Positions 10,811 to 22,029 are shown, counted from the stretch's first letter. The stretch: 64,000 nt of DNA from Enoplolaimus lenunculus (GCA_030248215.1 JASANG010003674.1:25240-89239), one strand, 5' to 3'. Notes: a model not told the origin generated them from the sequence alone. Translations and numbers: made by a program.

Positions 10811-10854
10811 CGCTTCGGACTTAAAAAAAAATGCTTAATACTCCTCCGCGCCTG

Positions 10855-10945
10855 TTTTACGTTGGCCGTTTATAATTTACGCTTAGGCTTAAAATATCCA
10901 TTCTAGGTTTGGGATTAAACTTAACCATTCTACGATTGGGCTTCG
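10855..10945. mobile_element. MITE-C core fragment
   Basis: TTACGCTTAGGCTTAAAATAT followed by degraded TTAGG words. No ends are visible. Confidence 0.4.
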
Positions 10946-11293
10946 GAAGTTTTAGACACATTTTTTGGTACTATTTTGCATAATATTTTTGAGGTCAACC
11001 AAGATCCCAAAGTCATAATGTTATTTATATACACAGCTATAAATCGAGCCAGCCAAAAAGTTCATTAAGTTGACAAATTAATATGTGACAACAAACTTTT
11101 CCAGTGAAAATACATATTTAAATTAAGCTAAAATCGCGTGAGTTCTGTAAACCTGAACAAACAGCTCCGAAAGCGTACCATACGGGTGACTTGAAAACAA
11201 AAATAGGTGCGGAATAATTTTGTTTTGATTTGGAAGCAACTGTTCGAACATAGACCGTTTGAGAATTAGTATGCACACATAGTTTCTTCACGG

Positions 11294-11421
11294 TCAGTCA
11301 AATTGACTCCCCGAAATAGCTTTTCTTGACTGCATAAACTGAGTCAAATTTGACTCCGCCAGAGTAGTCAGGAAAAGCCTATTTCGGAAAGAGTCAATTT
11401 GACTCACCAATTTGTACAGTG
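11294..11421. mobile_element. MITE-A, left end degraded
   Basis: Palindromic: GTCAAATTGACTCCCCGAAATAG on the left, CCTATTTCGGAAAGAGTCAATTTGACTC on the right, right terminus TGTACAGTG before TA. Confidence 0.8.
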
Positions 11422-11477
11422 TATAAGCGTTTGTCATACTACAGCGCAAAAAATATCTGTTCTGATGGTGAATTTCG

Positions 11478-11667
11478 CCCATGTAAAGATCAGGGGCGGA
11501 ACGTGTTTCAGTGAGACCATACAATAGAGTAAGCTTAAGCTTTAGACTAATTTTTTTGCTTGGCTTGGCTTAAGTTCAGGCTTGGGAATGTGCTCATTCT
11601 TGCCCTTTAGGCTTTGGCTTAGGAATATACTTATGATACTGTTCCGCCCGTGTTCTTTACATTGGGG
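11478..11667. mobile_element. MITE-C
   Basis: Inverted ends CCCATGTAAAGATCAGGGGCGG and CCGCCCGTGTTCTTTACATTGG enclose GTAAGCTTAAGCTTTAGACTA and TTAGG-rich core sequence. Confidence 0.85.
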
Positions 11668-11703
11668 TCGTGAATTTAAAGATAGTAAACTGAAAATTTT
11701 TCG

Positions 11704-11975
11704 CTTAACCCTTTCTCACATGAATATTTTCTATTTCCCCTGAGACCTACTTTAATGCTAGGATTCAAACTCCAGTGACTGGAGTGGGAGGCGTATACCA
11801 TCACCACTCAGCTATAGGAGCTTGACGCTCGAGCCCGAGGGGCTCTCACGTCTTGTAGTGATTTAGTACTATGTATACGTGTTGCAATTGTTAAACACGA
11901 TGCGATATATATTATTTAACGTATATACACTGGGCTGAGTTGCCTATAGGCAACTTAATGTGAGAAGGGGTTAAA
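11704..11975. mobile_element. piggyBac-like MITE carrying a tRNA-like sequence
   Basis: Ends TTAACCCTTTCTCACAT and ATGTGAGAAGGGGTTAA are inverted repeats with TTAA targets. On the minus strand, within 11757-11823, it holds GCTCCTATAGCTGAGTGGT (A-box-like) and GAGTTTGAATCCTAGC (B-box-like) at tRNA spacing. The acceptor and T stems do not close, so this is tRNA-derived, not a functional tRNA. Confidence 0.65.
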
Positions 11976-12315
11976 CTTGCGTAGTCCTTCTTTGCGAGCT
12001 CAAAGAAAATTTTCTATTTGGAGAAGTTATACGTTGTGGGGAATAAAAAGTGCGACAAAAATTGCATCGTAAGTGCAGGGGTTTGTTTAGGGTCAACGCG
12101 ACCAGTTTAGGCTAGAAATTTAGTTAAATCTACTGTGTCCAGTTTACATACACCTTAAATTTTTGCTCGCGGCTCTATTTACATTTACACCTATATATTT
12201 GTGACATTTTGCAGCAATGACTCTTGACCTGTTCTGAAACTGCACGCACAGCTATAGTAGTTATCACAAAGAAATAATACTTAAACCTAAACTGACTTCA
12301 TTTTTATTGAACCTA

Positions 12316-12460
12316 CAGTGCAAAAAATGGTGAGTCAAATTGACTCTTTCCGAAATAGGCCTCAGCCGAATTTAACTCGGGCGGACTCGAATTTGACTCA
12401 GTTTGTGTAATTCGTAAAAGCCTATTGCGAAGAGAGTCAATTTGACTCACCATTTTTTGC
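12316..12460. mobile_element. MITE-A
   Basis: Left AAAAAATGGTGAGTCAAATTG and right CAATTTGACTCACCATTTTTTG, with a short 145-bp body. TA precedes the left end. Confidence 0.85.
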
Positions 12461-12542
12461 CTGATTTTGCTTCACTTCCACCTCCGTCAAAATTTGTTAA
12501 CGTCCGGTTCCGATATTTTTTCTACGGTGGCACCTTGTCATA

Positions 12543-12770
12543 CACTGTAAATTTTAGTGAGTTGATTTTAACTCGCAATGAGTTGAATCACTCAGTCGGA
12601 ATTAGGACTATCAGAACTCAGAAATTTAAGTTGATTCAGCTCATTAGTCAGCTCAACTCAGAGTGAGAATGCGCTCAACATAGAATGAGTTAATGTTTAG
12701 TGATTTTATAATACAGAATTAGCTAACTCGCTAACTGAATTGATTAATCAACTCATTGGAAATTACAGTG
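12543..12770. mobile_element. MITE-B
   Basis: TA|CACTGTAAATTTTAGTGAG at the left and CATTGGAAATTACAGTG|TA at the right. The body is made of GAGTTGAAT/ACTCATT words. Confidence 0.85.
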
Positions 12771-13024
12771 TAGGTCCCTACGACATTAACTTCAACACTG
12801 CCGTACGTTGTGCGGAGTCGTAACTTTTTCCTGCAGTCCCCTGAGTAAAGTTTTAGGACCCTCTTTAAGTACTGTAATCGACAACGCGCATGCTTAAATT
12901 TCACGGTTCCCATTCTCAATTTCAGGCAGAACCTATCACCAGTAATACGAAATACCATGTTTTCAGCCACGAAACTTTCCACAACTGCGTGAAAATTTTA
13001 AATGATTTAGGCCAATTTAAAGGG

Positions 13025-13170
13025 TCGTAACCGTAACAATAGTATAAGCATATTCCTTAGTTTAAGCCTAAACCTCATCCTAAGCATAAGAATGAGCTTA
13101 TACCTAAGTCTAAGTCTAAGCCTAAGAAAAAAATGAGTCTAAAGCTTAAGTTTATTGCATTTCATCATTT
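13025..13170. mobile_element. MITE-C core, one end lost
   Basis: AACAATAGTATAAGCATATTCC followed by CCTAAGCATAAGAATGAGC and CTAAGTCTAAGCCTAAG, then GAGTCTAAAGCTTAAG, all in the order of intact C copies. Confidence 0.65.
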
Positions 13171-13186
13171 AGATAATGAGGGCGTA

Positions 13187-13641
13187 CTGTATTGACCCGA
13201 ATAAGAGGGGGAGGGGTAATAAGAGGGGAGTCCCCATTTTGAATCCGAATCAATTGGAGTCTGTATCCCTAATAAGAGTCCGTAAGCGGATAGAGTCCCT
13301 AAACCCTAATTAGAGACCATAAATGTCAATTATCCCTAATTGTAGCGCATAAATGACTCCAGGACCAAATAATTTGAGTTCAAATCTTTAAAGCGTACTT
13401 AAATTTTGAAAGTACTTACATACCTAAGTATAACCTTGCATTGTTGCTCAAGCTATTGACACAAGACAAATAAACGGTTAATTTAACGAATAATTGCTGT
13501 AATGGATAAATCCCAGTAACGAAGGGCGGCAGAGTGTCGGTTAAAAAAAATAACAGTGCGTACCCGAATAACAAGGGGGTACCCTCTGGAGAAGCCAAAT
13601 AAATATCAGTCCCCCCTCTTATTCGGGTCACTACAGTAGTA
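13187..13641. mobile_element. MITE-E
   Basis: TA|CTGTATTGACCCGAATAAG at the left and CTTATTCGGGTCACTACAG|TA at the right, about 455 bp. Inside is a run of GAGTCC(G/C)TA(A/T) words, then a TAAACGGTTAATTTAACGAATAA stretch. TA targets suggest a Tc1/mariner-type mobiliser. Confidence 0.85.
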
Positions 13642-14138
13642 GGCCATTGCACGAGTAACCACCCCTACTCATGGTATCCTTTACCGTTTCGACAATCTAT
13701 GAGAGTATCAGATTTCTAGCGTTTAAGATTCAGTTCAGCTAAACTGAAACCAAAATGACTCCTTGAAAGTAGGCATTGTTTACGTAACGTTTATTGAGTT
13801 TGTTTGGCTGATATGTTTATGTATAAACAAGACATGTGTACTATCGCAAATATAAACACCTATTGAACTTATAAGGTTCCATATTACCAATTAGCTATAG
13901 TACCTGTATTCAGTTGGCCTACGCCGTAGCCAGGATAGAGATTTCCAACGGCGTGTTGTCCTCATAGATTTCTTTCGCTGTGGGGCGAACCTGTCTTGAA
14001 AATAGGTTTTATATGATTTTTGTAACCTGTAAAACTTAGGTAAATCTGGGCCTAACAGGACACTTGTCTGATATATTACATTTGTCATATCCATATGCGT
14101 GTAATTTTTTCTGTTCAAGTATATAATTTATTATTTTA

Positions 14139-14575
14139 CGGTACTGACCCGAATAGATGGGGGACTGACGGACAGATGTTTATTGGGCTTTTCCAAAGGG
14201 TACCCCCGTGTTATTCGTTTACGGACTGTTTTTAACACGCCCTCCACCACACTTTGTTATATCCGGTATAGCAGCTATCCGTTGAATTAAACGTTTATTT
14301 GTCGTATATCAAAAACTTGAGTGATAATGCAAGGTTTAAGGAATGTACTTCCAAATCTTAAGTATGCTTTAAAGACTCAAACTCACAACTTCATTTGAAC
14401 CTGGAGTTATTTAGCACTACAATTTCGAATAAGTGACATTTATGGACTCTAATTAGGATTTAGGAAGTCTATCCAGTTACGGACTCTTATTAGGATTACG
14501 GATTCCTATTTGATTGGGACTCAAACTGGAGACCACCCCTGTTATTATCCTCCTATTATTCGGGTCACTACAGTA
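14139..14575. mobile_element. MITE-E, inverted
   Basis: Same element in opposite orientation. The right end ATTCGGGTCACTACAG|TA is well kept and the left end GTACTGACCCGAATAG is shortened. Confidence 0.85.
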
Positions 14576-14686
14576 CGTAAAGCGCAACCCCGTTGCAAGG
14601 TCAATATGGTGAGTGAGGCAAAAATATTTCAGGAGAGATTTGTGATTTTAAATGACTCAGAAACGAGACTAATACCTCTTGGAGGC

Positions 14687-14836
14687 AGGGTGCAACCGGA
14701 ATTCCGTTTCCATAGGAAAATAGCGATAAAATAGCGCTTTAAATGAATTTTTCGATAAATATTTTTTATTTTCCGGTTCCGGTATTTTTTACTTTCCCGT
14801 TCCGGTCCCCGTATTTTATAATTCCGGTTGCACCCT
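14687..14836. mobile_element. F-like MITE, short
   Basis: GGGTGCAACCGGAATTCCG at the left and ATTCCGGTTGCACCCT at the right. The core is TTCCGGTTCCGGTATTTTT. Confidence 0.7.
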
Positions 14837-14868
14837 ACTAGGAGGGCTTACTTTTTACGTCGGAGCAG

Positions 14869-15025
14869 ACACCGCATACTCCACATTTTTGGGGGCACCC
14901 CAGAAAAGTGCCCCACCCGAACAAGATTTTAACCCTAAAAACTTTAAAAATATCTTGATCATCGCAGGGGGCCCTCACCCCGAAATTTAGGCGGCCCGCG
15001 CCCAAGGCTGCTCCGGCACTTCTTA
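14869..15025. repeat. Inverted-repeat element, unassigned
   Basis: CGGAGCAGAC near the left and GCTGCTCCGGCAC near the right flank G/C-rich GGGGCACCCC and GGGCCCTCACCCC words. Seen once. Confidence 0.35.
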
Positions 15026-15450
15026 CTTGCCCTGCTTCGTCTCAGGTATACAGGCTGTCGACTTTGATAAACGGAATTAAACACAACTTTAATTCCATAT
15101 GCAATCTTCTGTACGGAAAATAGCAACATCGTCAAAACTTGAGTTACTCAAAATTACCGATTTAATAAATCTTTTATGTGGTCGAAACACCTGTAACTTA
15201 CGCGGAATTCAATTTTTAAAGCACGCAACAGTTCGATAATCTTGGTCAAAAGCTAAAACGCCAGCTAATGAAAATGATGTTTAAACAGATTGGAAATGTG
15301 CCAGGCAGATATACCTTACCAAAAGGTACACACTGTATGGTGGCGATTACAGAATACTCAAGACAAAATCTGGGAGTCAAAACGTTTTTTTACTGTAGCC
15401 GAAACCGGAGTGATTTCAAACTAGGTAGCTTAAAGGATAAATGGCGTATG

Positions 15451-15638
15451 TATAGAACAGGGCCGGAACAATAGCATAAGCATATTCCTAAACTTAAGCT
15501 TAAGCGTAAAAATGTCCCATTCGTAAGCCTCAGCGTAAGCCTAAGCCTTAGCCTAAGCAAAAAATTAGTATAAAGCTTAATCTGGCTCTATTACAGCTCA
15601 TCCGGGAAACAAACCGGCCCTGTTCTATTCATGGGCCG
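15451..15638. mobile_element. MITE-C, TATAGAACAGGGC subtype
   Basis: Ends ATGTATAGAACAGGGCCGGAAC and CCGGCCCTGTTCTATTCATGGGCC. The core has CCTAAGCCTTAGCCTAAGC and TAAAGCTTAATC. Confidence 0.8.
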
Positions 15639-15684
15639 GATAAATTGGCAAATCTTAACTGTTTATAGACTGTGGAACCAATTT

Positions 15685-15890
15685 TTGACAGGTATACCTG
15701 GAAAGTCGGTGTTGGCAAAAAATCGACATCCGGTTACGTTTATTGTATACATTGCCTAACTTTGTATAAAATTTGCACTTAAATATCCGGTTCCGGTTGT
15801 GTTTTATGGTATCCGGTTGACGCTTAATACGTTGAAATTTAAACTTAGGATTAGGCTTATTTCTAAGAATATACTTAATAGGCTTTAATT
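15685..15890. mobile_element. F-like relic followed by C fragment
   Basis: AATCGACATCCGGTTACG and ATCCGGTTCCGGTTGTG words, then GGATTAGGCTTATTTCTAAGAATATGC of C type. Neither is bounded. Confidence 0.35.
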
Positions 15891-16330
15891 ACCCGCATAG
15901 ATTGACTATTTTACGTTTTTGTACACTGTATTTAAATCGACGTTTTATCCTGTTTTCTGAGCAAATCTGTGACAATTGAGCGCCCGACAACTTGTCTTCG
16001 GTTGTCCCAAAGCCTTAGCTTAAGCCTACGCATCATCAATTTTAAGCCAAAATCCCAATAATCGACCTCAGATTGTTGAGTCGATCATACTTCGGATCAC
16101 AAGTTGTCGAGCAGCGAATGCCTGCTGTTTCTGGTTACTATCAGGTTACGTCTTGTATATTTACTTTCCGCCGCATTTATTATTGATTTCAGCTTTCAAA
16201 TATCAATACAAAATGTTTGATTTCAATTGACTACAAATATACCTACTCTCAAAAACAAGCAACAATTTTGTTTACATTTCTGGTTTATTTTTGTCCTTTT
16301 ATTTTTTTATTTTTTACTTCTGGTTCGCAA

Positions 16331-16571
16331 ACTGCAAAAAATGGTAAGTCAAATTGACTCTCTCGGAAATAGGATTTTCCTGACTACACAAACTGAGTCA
16401 AAATTCGACTCTGCCACAGTCAAATTCGACTCACTGAATCGCTCAGTGAGTCAAATTTGACTCTGGCGGAGTCGAATTTGACTCTGGCGGAGTCGAATTT
16501 TAACTTCGTTTGTGTGGTCAGGAAAAGCCTATTTCCGAGAGAGTCAATTTGACTCCACATTTTTTACAGTG
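16331..16571. mobile_element. MITE-A, long form with consensus-like donor
   Basis: Left ACTGCAAAAAATGGTAAGTC, where GTAAGT is a consensus donor. Right end ATTTTTTACAGTG. The inside has two extra copies of GACTCTGGCGGAGTCGAATTT. Confidence 0.85.
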
Positions 16572-16794
16572 AACGGCTGGCCTGTTGACGAATAGAATTT
16601 ACTATAACCAATAATAATAGACTACTGGCTTAGGTATTATACTCTTGGGACTTGTATTAACGCTTGTTAGTAGATGCGTTGATTTTGTTTTCGCTTTATC
16701 AGCATATACCATGTATACATAGCTAATATTTTGGGTACAACATTAATCATATGGCAATATGATTTTTGTAATATGTTTTTTCTCAATTGTTACT

Positions 16795-16925
16795 TTTGTC
16801 GGCCCGTGCAATTTTTAGGGCTGTCCCGTTATTTGGTGGGTCTGTAAAGGCTTTAGGTTGATATTTTTTCAACTATAGGCTTAGGCTTAGGAATATGCTT
16901 AATATATGTGTACAGCCCTAAAGTG
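16795..16925. mobile_element. C-related MITE (short variant)
   Basis: TTTAGGGCTGTCCCGTTATTTGGTGGGTCTG at the left and GTGTACAGCCCTAAAGTG at the right, with GGCTTAGGCTTAGGAATATGC inside. Confidence 0.6.
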
Positions 16926-17271
16926 TTGGTTTTGCATTGTGGTGTGTGGATTGAGTAAACGTTTCAAATATTAAATTGAGTTCATTATAGAATTTGATGT
17001 TATCTATGCTTTATTAAGCGTGTACACTGACAAATGTAATGAACGTAAAATTATATTTGTTTGCTAGTTTTCATTCTGTTTGAGCCTTGAAATATGAATA
17101 ACATATTTTTACGATGCATTGAAATCTGAATTCGCGTTTGTTTCAGCTAATCTTTATTGCTCAATCACGTGTTGTCAACGCCAAATTGTTGTTATTTTAT
17201 AATTTTACCATTTGATTGTAAAATTTTTCAATTTTCATAGAAGGATAAAACTTGCTATTTTTAAAATAGGC

Positions 17272-17412
17272 CAATGTTACTTGTAGGGCCATAACAGTAG
17301 ATTAAGTGTATTATTAAGCCTAAGCCTAAACGAAAGCAAAAAATGCAGTCTAGAATGTAAGCATACTCTTTTACAAATACACCAGAAACCGGGACGGCCC
17401 TAAAAGTAACAT
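17272..17412. mobile_element. C-related MITE (short variant)
   Basis: GGCCAATGTTACTTGTAGGGCC at the left and GGCCCTAAAAGTAACATTTGCC at the right are inverted. The core has CCTAAGCCTAAACG. Confidence 0.8.
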
Positions 17413-17717
17413 TTGCCTTGTAATATCTTATTTCTGTTATTTTATATTCGTTTTACGGTATTTTCAATATATCTTTTTTTGTTTCGCCAAGGACACCAGA
17501 ATTTAACCATTTTGCAGTGCACTTTTCCGGCCTGTAAAACGGAAGAAACCTGGAAACTCAGCCTGTTTGAACAAATGTCGTCTTTTAGAAAAGTTTCAAC
17601 CTCGTTTGCTAAAGTCATCTAAAATCTTTGCATGGCCCTCTTGAATAGTTTTAGCGCCATGAATGGTTCACATCCCTGTTGACCTGGCATTTATTTCTTG
17701 ATTTCCAAAAATTTATA

Positions 17718-17934
17718 CTGCAAAAATGGTGAGTCAAACTGACTCTCTCTGAAATAGGCTCATCGGGACTACATAAATAGAGTCAAATTCAACTCCGCCT
17801 GTGTCAAATTCGACTCAATGAGTCGCTCAGCGAGTCGAATTTTCCTGTGGCAGAGTCCAATTTGACTCAATTTATTGCAGTCTGAAAAAGCCTATTTCGG
17901 ATAGAGTGAATTTGACTCACCATTTTTAGGAGTG
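17718..17934. mobile_element. MITE-A
   Basis: CTGCAAAAATGGTGAGTC at the left and GACTCACCATTTTTAGGAGTG at the right, flanked on the left by TA. Confidence 0.8.
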
Positions 17935-18139
17935 CATGAGTCTTTGATTTCAACGTTGAGCCTGAATAATTATCATTGTTTCACAAGAATAAAACATAAT
18001 TTTTCAGCTAAAAATACACAATTTCATAGTGAATATTAGGTCCTGTTGCCGAGCAGATGTTGTTTATTTTGAACCGTTTCTATGACAACTTTATTGTTTT
18101 GTTGCCTATTTTATCGCTAACCAGGCGACAGAGTCGGGC

Positions 18140-18275
18140 CTGTAGCCAAGGCGGGTCAGAAGGATCAACCTCCCCGGTGAAATAGGTTGCCCCCGCTGGA
18201 AATTGAAAACCCTTCTGTTTGTATCCCCTCCTGAAACTTTTTTAACCCCACCTGACAACGTGAGCTGGCTATGGG
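18140..18275. mobile_element. MITE-H, diverged
   Basis: GGGCCTGTAGCCAAGG at the left and CAACGTGAGCTGGCTATGGGTCT at the right, the H ends in degraded form. Confidence 0.5.
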
Positions 18276-18299
18276 TCTATACAAAGCTTAAGGCTCCCA

Positions 18300-18545
18300 G
18301 TAATTTTTTCGGCTCTTGTACACTTTCGCTTACATATCAGGTTAAGGTTTTACGCTTAGGCTAAGATTTAGGAAAAAGTTTAGAAAAAACCTTTTGCTCA
18401 ACGTACAGATTAGCTTTTTCTTAAACTTACACTGTAAAAAAGATGAGTCAAATTGACTTTCTCCGAAATAGGCTCTGAGAGCTCAGCGTATTAGCCCAAG
18501 ACCAAGCCTAAGCCAAGTAAAAACTTAGAATGAGTACAAAGGGCA
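18300..18545. mobile_element. C fragments with embedded A end
   Basis: C-type TTACGCTTAGGCTAAGATTTAGG, then at 18430-18475 a MITE-A left arm (CACTGTAAAAAAGATGAGTC), then C-type GCCTAAGCCAAG. The A arm appears inserted and then truncated. Confidence 0.5.
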
Positions 18546-18961
18546 ATGTTTCTTAAAAATACAGTTTATGGAGTTATTAAGATGTAGGTTTTTGCATAAA
18601 GCAACCGTGTTAGTTTTTTAGGCAAAACGGCTGAACGCCAGCATAGAAATACCACTCATACGGGCAGTCATCAATCTGGTTCGTTTTTGGTTCCCGGTTT
18701 TCTGAAGACAAATGACAATTTTAGAATTTTAAATCTAAAAGCAACGAATACCGTAAACAATTCGCGTTGGGTGTTTTGTCTAAATCCACGCTGTTGTCTG
18801 TATTTGTGGAATCAATCAATACTTACTTCTATTTGGGACAAAAGATATTTCGTTGTTTCTGTGAAACGGGGTTCGTTGTATCTGGTTTAAATGTTCAAAT
18901 TGCTGGAGTTTAGACGGGATTTCAGTAAATATTTACTGAAAGACATATGGCAACAAAGTCG

Positions 18962-19080
18962 TAAACGCCAGGGTGCAACCGGAGGTGAAAAATACCGGAG
19001 CCGGAGGTCAACGAAACTTGCCGGAGCCAGAGGCCGATTTTCTACCGGAGTCAGACGCAGACCTCCGGTTGTACCCTGGC
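18962..19080. mobile_element. MITE-F, internally deleted
   Basis: CAGGGTGCAACCGGAGGTG at the left and CCTCCGGTTGTACCCTG at the right. The flanking octamers gtaaacgc and gcaaaagc are a near match (6 of 8). Confidence 0.75.
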
Positions 19081-19207
19081 AAAAGCCTATAACCTGGTTA
19101 AACAAATATGTAATAGGCGTTAAATCAGAGGGTCAGCGTTTCTGTTATCCCCTCGTTGCACCATATACGTAGCTTCTTCATTTACTGAAATTTCGTAACG
19201 GTTTACG

Positions 19208-19279
19208 CTTGTGGTTCGAACTCTCGATTTGTTCGACAGTCAAAATCGATTCTGTTTCCATTGAGCTACGAAGCCCTAC
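19208..19279 (-). repeat. tRNA-like sequence
   Basis: The minus strand reads GGGCTTCGTAGCTCAATGG (A-box), a TCGAT...GTCGA stem with a 7-nt loop, then GAGAGTTCGAACC (B-box). The acceptor 3' half does not pair with GGGCTTC, so it is probably a decayed tRNA gene or tRNA-derived repeat. Confidence 0.4.
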
Positions 19280-19974
19280 ATTCCTGATCTTTCGTTTGCC
19301 ATGTTATACGCTGTACATGTCGCCTCTTACACCCGCTTATAAAGCTTTCATAGACCGCTGGTTGATTCCGCGGTAAATTCAATTATCGGGGTTTATAAAT
19401 CTCATCACAGTTTGTTTAGCCGTTCTTATGCTTAATACTCATGTTTGCACTAAGATTTCGGCTTGTCTTGCATAAACAAAGCATGCTTTTAAGTCAAAAA
19501 CAACTCTAATAAGGCACGTGGTAGGCGGGGTTCAATACCGCATAGTTCCTCTAAAACGAGTCGAAAATAGAAAATTTATTCCAAAAATATGTGTTAACTA
19601 AAACAAATTGATTTACAAGCAAACTTTATGTCGTATTTGAATACTAATAGCTTGAACTCCCTGGGACTAAAATTCTCGCTCAAGAAACGTCTGGTTTATA
19701 AGCCGATGTTTTTAGCAAATAAAAGTTGTGTTCGTTATGAATCAAAACATCAAAGCAATCAATGATTAATAAAAATAGTGTCAATGTTTTGAAGGTTCAT
19801 AACGGCGAACAACTTCCATATATCGGACCGCGTAGGAAGGCCGCAGTTTTAGGGTCCAAGGCCCAGTAATACCTCTAGGACTGTTAATATTGTAAACGAA
19901 TATATATAGTTTTGAGTAGCGGTTTTTCTAAAGCACAGGCAACTATAACTTCCGCGATGGTCTATAGCTTACGC

Positions 19975-20430
19975 CTGGGGTCCATATTCTAAAGCTTATG
20001 CCTGGGGCCCATATTCTAATATGCGTATAGCATCAACCAGTGGCGGATCCACGGGGGGCACCCCGGCCGTGCTCCCCCCCAACAGCATCTCGACAACACG
20101 CTTTAAAGTTTCTTGGCCCTGGAGTCATTTATGCGCTACAATTGGGATAATAGACATTTATGGACTCTAAACAAGGGTTTAAGGACTCTACCCGCTTACG
20201 GATTCTTATTAGGGATACGGACTCCTATTAATTGGGAATCAAAATGGGGACCCCCCTTCTTATTTGGGTCAATACAGTATGGGTCAAAAATAAGTTTATT
20301 ACCTGTGAAATTTTGGCCCCCCATTTTGAGATCCTGGATCCGCCACTAGCATCAACTATCAGTTTGCGATAAGTTTTCAAACTGACCAACTCGTGTGCAA
20401 ATGCGCATTTTGAAATTGGCGTACAAGCAG
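19975..20430. mobile_element. J-like relic split by a hAT element
   Basis: GGCCCATATTCTAATATGCGTATAGCATCAAC precedes the hAT element, and GCATCAACTATCAGTTTGCGATAAG follows it, continuing the J subterminal region. Confidence 0.45.
20041..20340. mobile_element. hAT-type MITE with an exact 8-bp target duplication
   Basis: Left terminus CAGTGGCGGATCCA and right terminus GGATCCGCCACT(A) are inverted. The flanks gcatcaac|...|gcatcaac are a perfect 8-bp duplication, diagnostic of hAT transposition. The interior from about 20103 to 20276 is the right half of a MITE-E. Confidence 0.85.
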
Positions 20431-20608
20431 AACTGAATCGAATTAATAAATGTGCTAAATTTTGAACTTCAACAATCGCTGGTTCGATGCTAAAGAAACA
20501 TCATCGGCTGGTGATAAAGGGCTGCTCATGCCGTGCGCTACACATTTGATACAATGGGTATTGTTCCGGTTTCCGGCTGATTGACGAAAACAGTGCAGGC
20601 GGATGCAG

Positions 20609-20803
20609 GATGGTCCATGTAGAGAACTGGACCGGAACAGTAGTTTACGCTTATTCATAAGCCTAAGCCTAAAGCCTAAGCGTAAGGATGAGCCTAAGCC
20701 TAAGCCTAAACCTAAGCCTAAGCAAAAATGTCAGTCTGAAACTTAAGCTGACTCTATACAGCCCCGCCGAAAAACGATCCGGCTCTGCTTTATACATGGG
20801 CCT
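20609..20803. mobile_element. MITE-C
   Basis: CCATGTAGAGAACTGGACCGGAAC at the left and GATCCGGCTCTGCTTTATACATGGGCC at the right. The core has runs of CCTAAG units. Confidence 0.8.
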
Positions 20804-21589
20804 GAGGCGAAATATTTCTTCGAATTGAGCTGTATTTATGTCGTATCTTTCTGATATATGGTTAAAAAACAAATCTTAAGCTTCAAATCGCACGGTACAA
20901 CCGGATAAACAAAAAAGGTATTTAAGGGGGTTAAGGACACTTTTAAAGTCACTCGAACTTTAGAAGAAGGCCACCTTATTAACCAGTGATAAATCTTTAT
21001 ATTTCTGAAAACAAAGCATTGCTCGATACATAATTGAAGAAGTCATGTGCGAAGCGAGCGAAAAGTCAAACGCAATTTTAGTACTAAATCTTAATACCAC
21101 AAAATGTTATTTTTGATACCTTTTAGGGGAGTGCGTCGAGGCCTTGAAGGCCTTTGTAGGATCCGAGGACCCGCAACTGGGCTTAGCTCATCACACTGCA
21201 CCAATGACGGAGACCTGTATAGTACAAATAGCTTTAGGCTTCTATAACTTGGGCAACATAGCAAAAATCGCCTTTTTTAGATTAATGTTATCGAATTAAA
21301 CTATAATCCAATAGAAGACTTTTAGACAACACCAACAGCTGGCCGACGGTGGCTTTCTAAACAAATTGATTTTGGCTCAGTTTTAGATGTGGTTGCCAGA
21401 TTGGTAGCCTGGGTTTCAGTTCAGAAACCTTAGTTGTTTTAACCTCTCAGATCAATCGGGATTATTCTATTGCCTGTTAAATGTGCTTCTTCAACAAAAA
21501 TACCGACAGAGGATATATTCAGTAGTAAACTGTACTGCAGCTACAGTTTCATATCGTAACAATATGGCTTCAGCGGCCAATAATATTTT

Positions 21590-21781
21590 GAGGGGCGTTC
21601 CAGTGTTATATAAGCATATACGTAAAGGCTTAAAGTCTAAGCCTCATCCATAAAGAATTATCCTGTAACTAAGTCTAAGATTAACCAAAAGAGCCCTAAG
21701 CAAGATGGGGCATGCCAAAACCAAATCAGTAATAATAATAATAACGATAATAATAATAACGATTCGCTCAATAATAATAAT

Positions 21782-21815
<34 letters not shown>

Positions 21816-21832
21816 TTAATAATAATAATAAT

Positions 21833-21914
<82 letters not shown>

Positions 21915-21960
21915 TTAATAATCTATATAAAGCTGGAACGCCCGACATACGTTATTTGGG
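21590..21960. repeat. Inverted-repeat element with an (AAT)n core
   Basis: GGGGCGTTCCAGTGTTATATAAG at the left and TATATAAAGCTGGAACGCCC at the right enclose a microsatellite (about 21728-21922) of AAT units broken by ATT and ACG. Single ends of the same family lie near 36845 and 50950. Confidence 0.75.
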
Positions 21961-22029
21961 CAGCGTTTCAGCTGCTGATTTGCATGTATCGTTATGTACA
22001 TTACATATACAAATTCCGGAAATAGAAAA

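Noticed and set aside
12543-12770. MITE-B as an introner like MITE-A
   Set aside because: The ends read CACT|GTAAAT and ATTTACAG|TG, but splicing would leave 8 nt and shift the frame, and GTAAAT is a weak donor. Much less convincing than A.
21705-22025. Long Leu/Ile-only open frames on both strands
   Set aside because: They are translations of the (AAT)n microsatellite. There is no start context or other coding signal.
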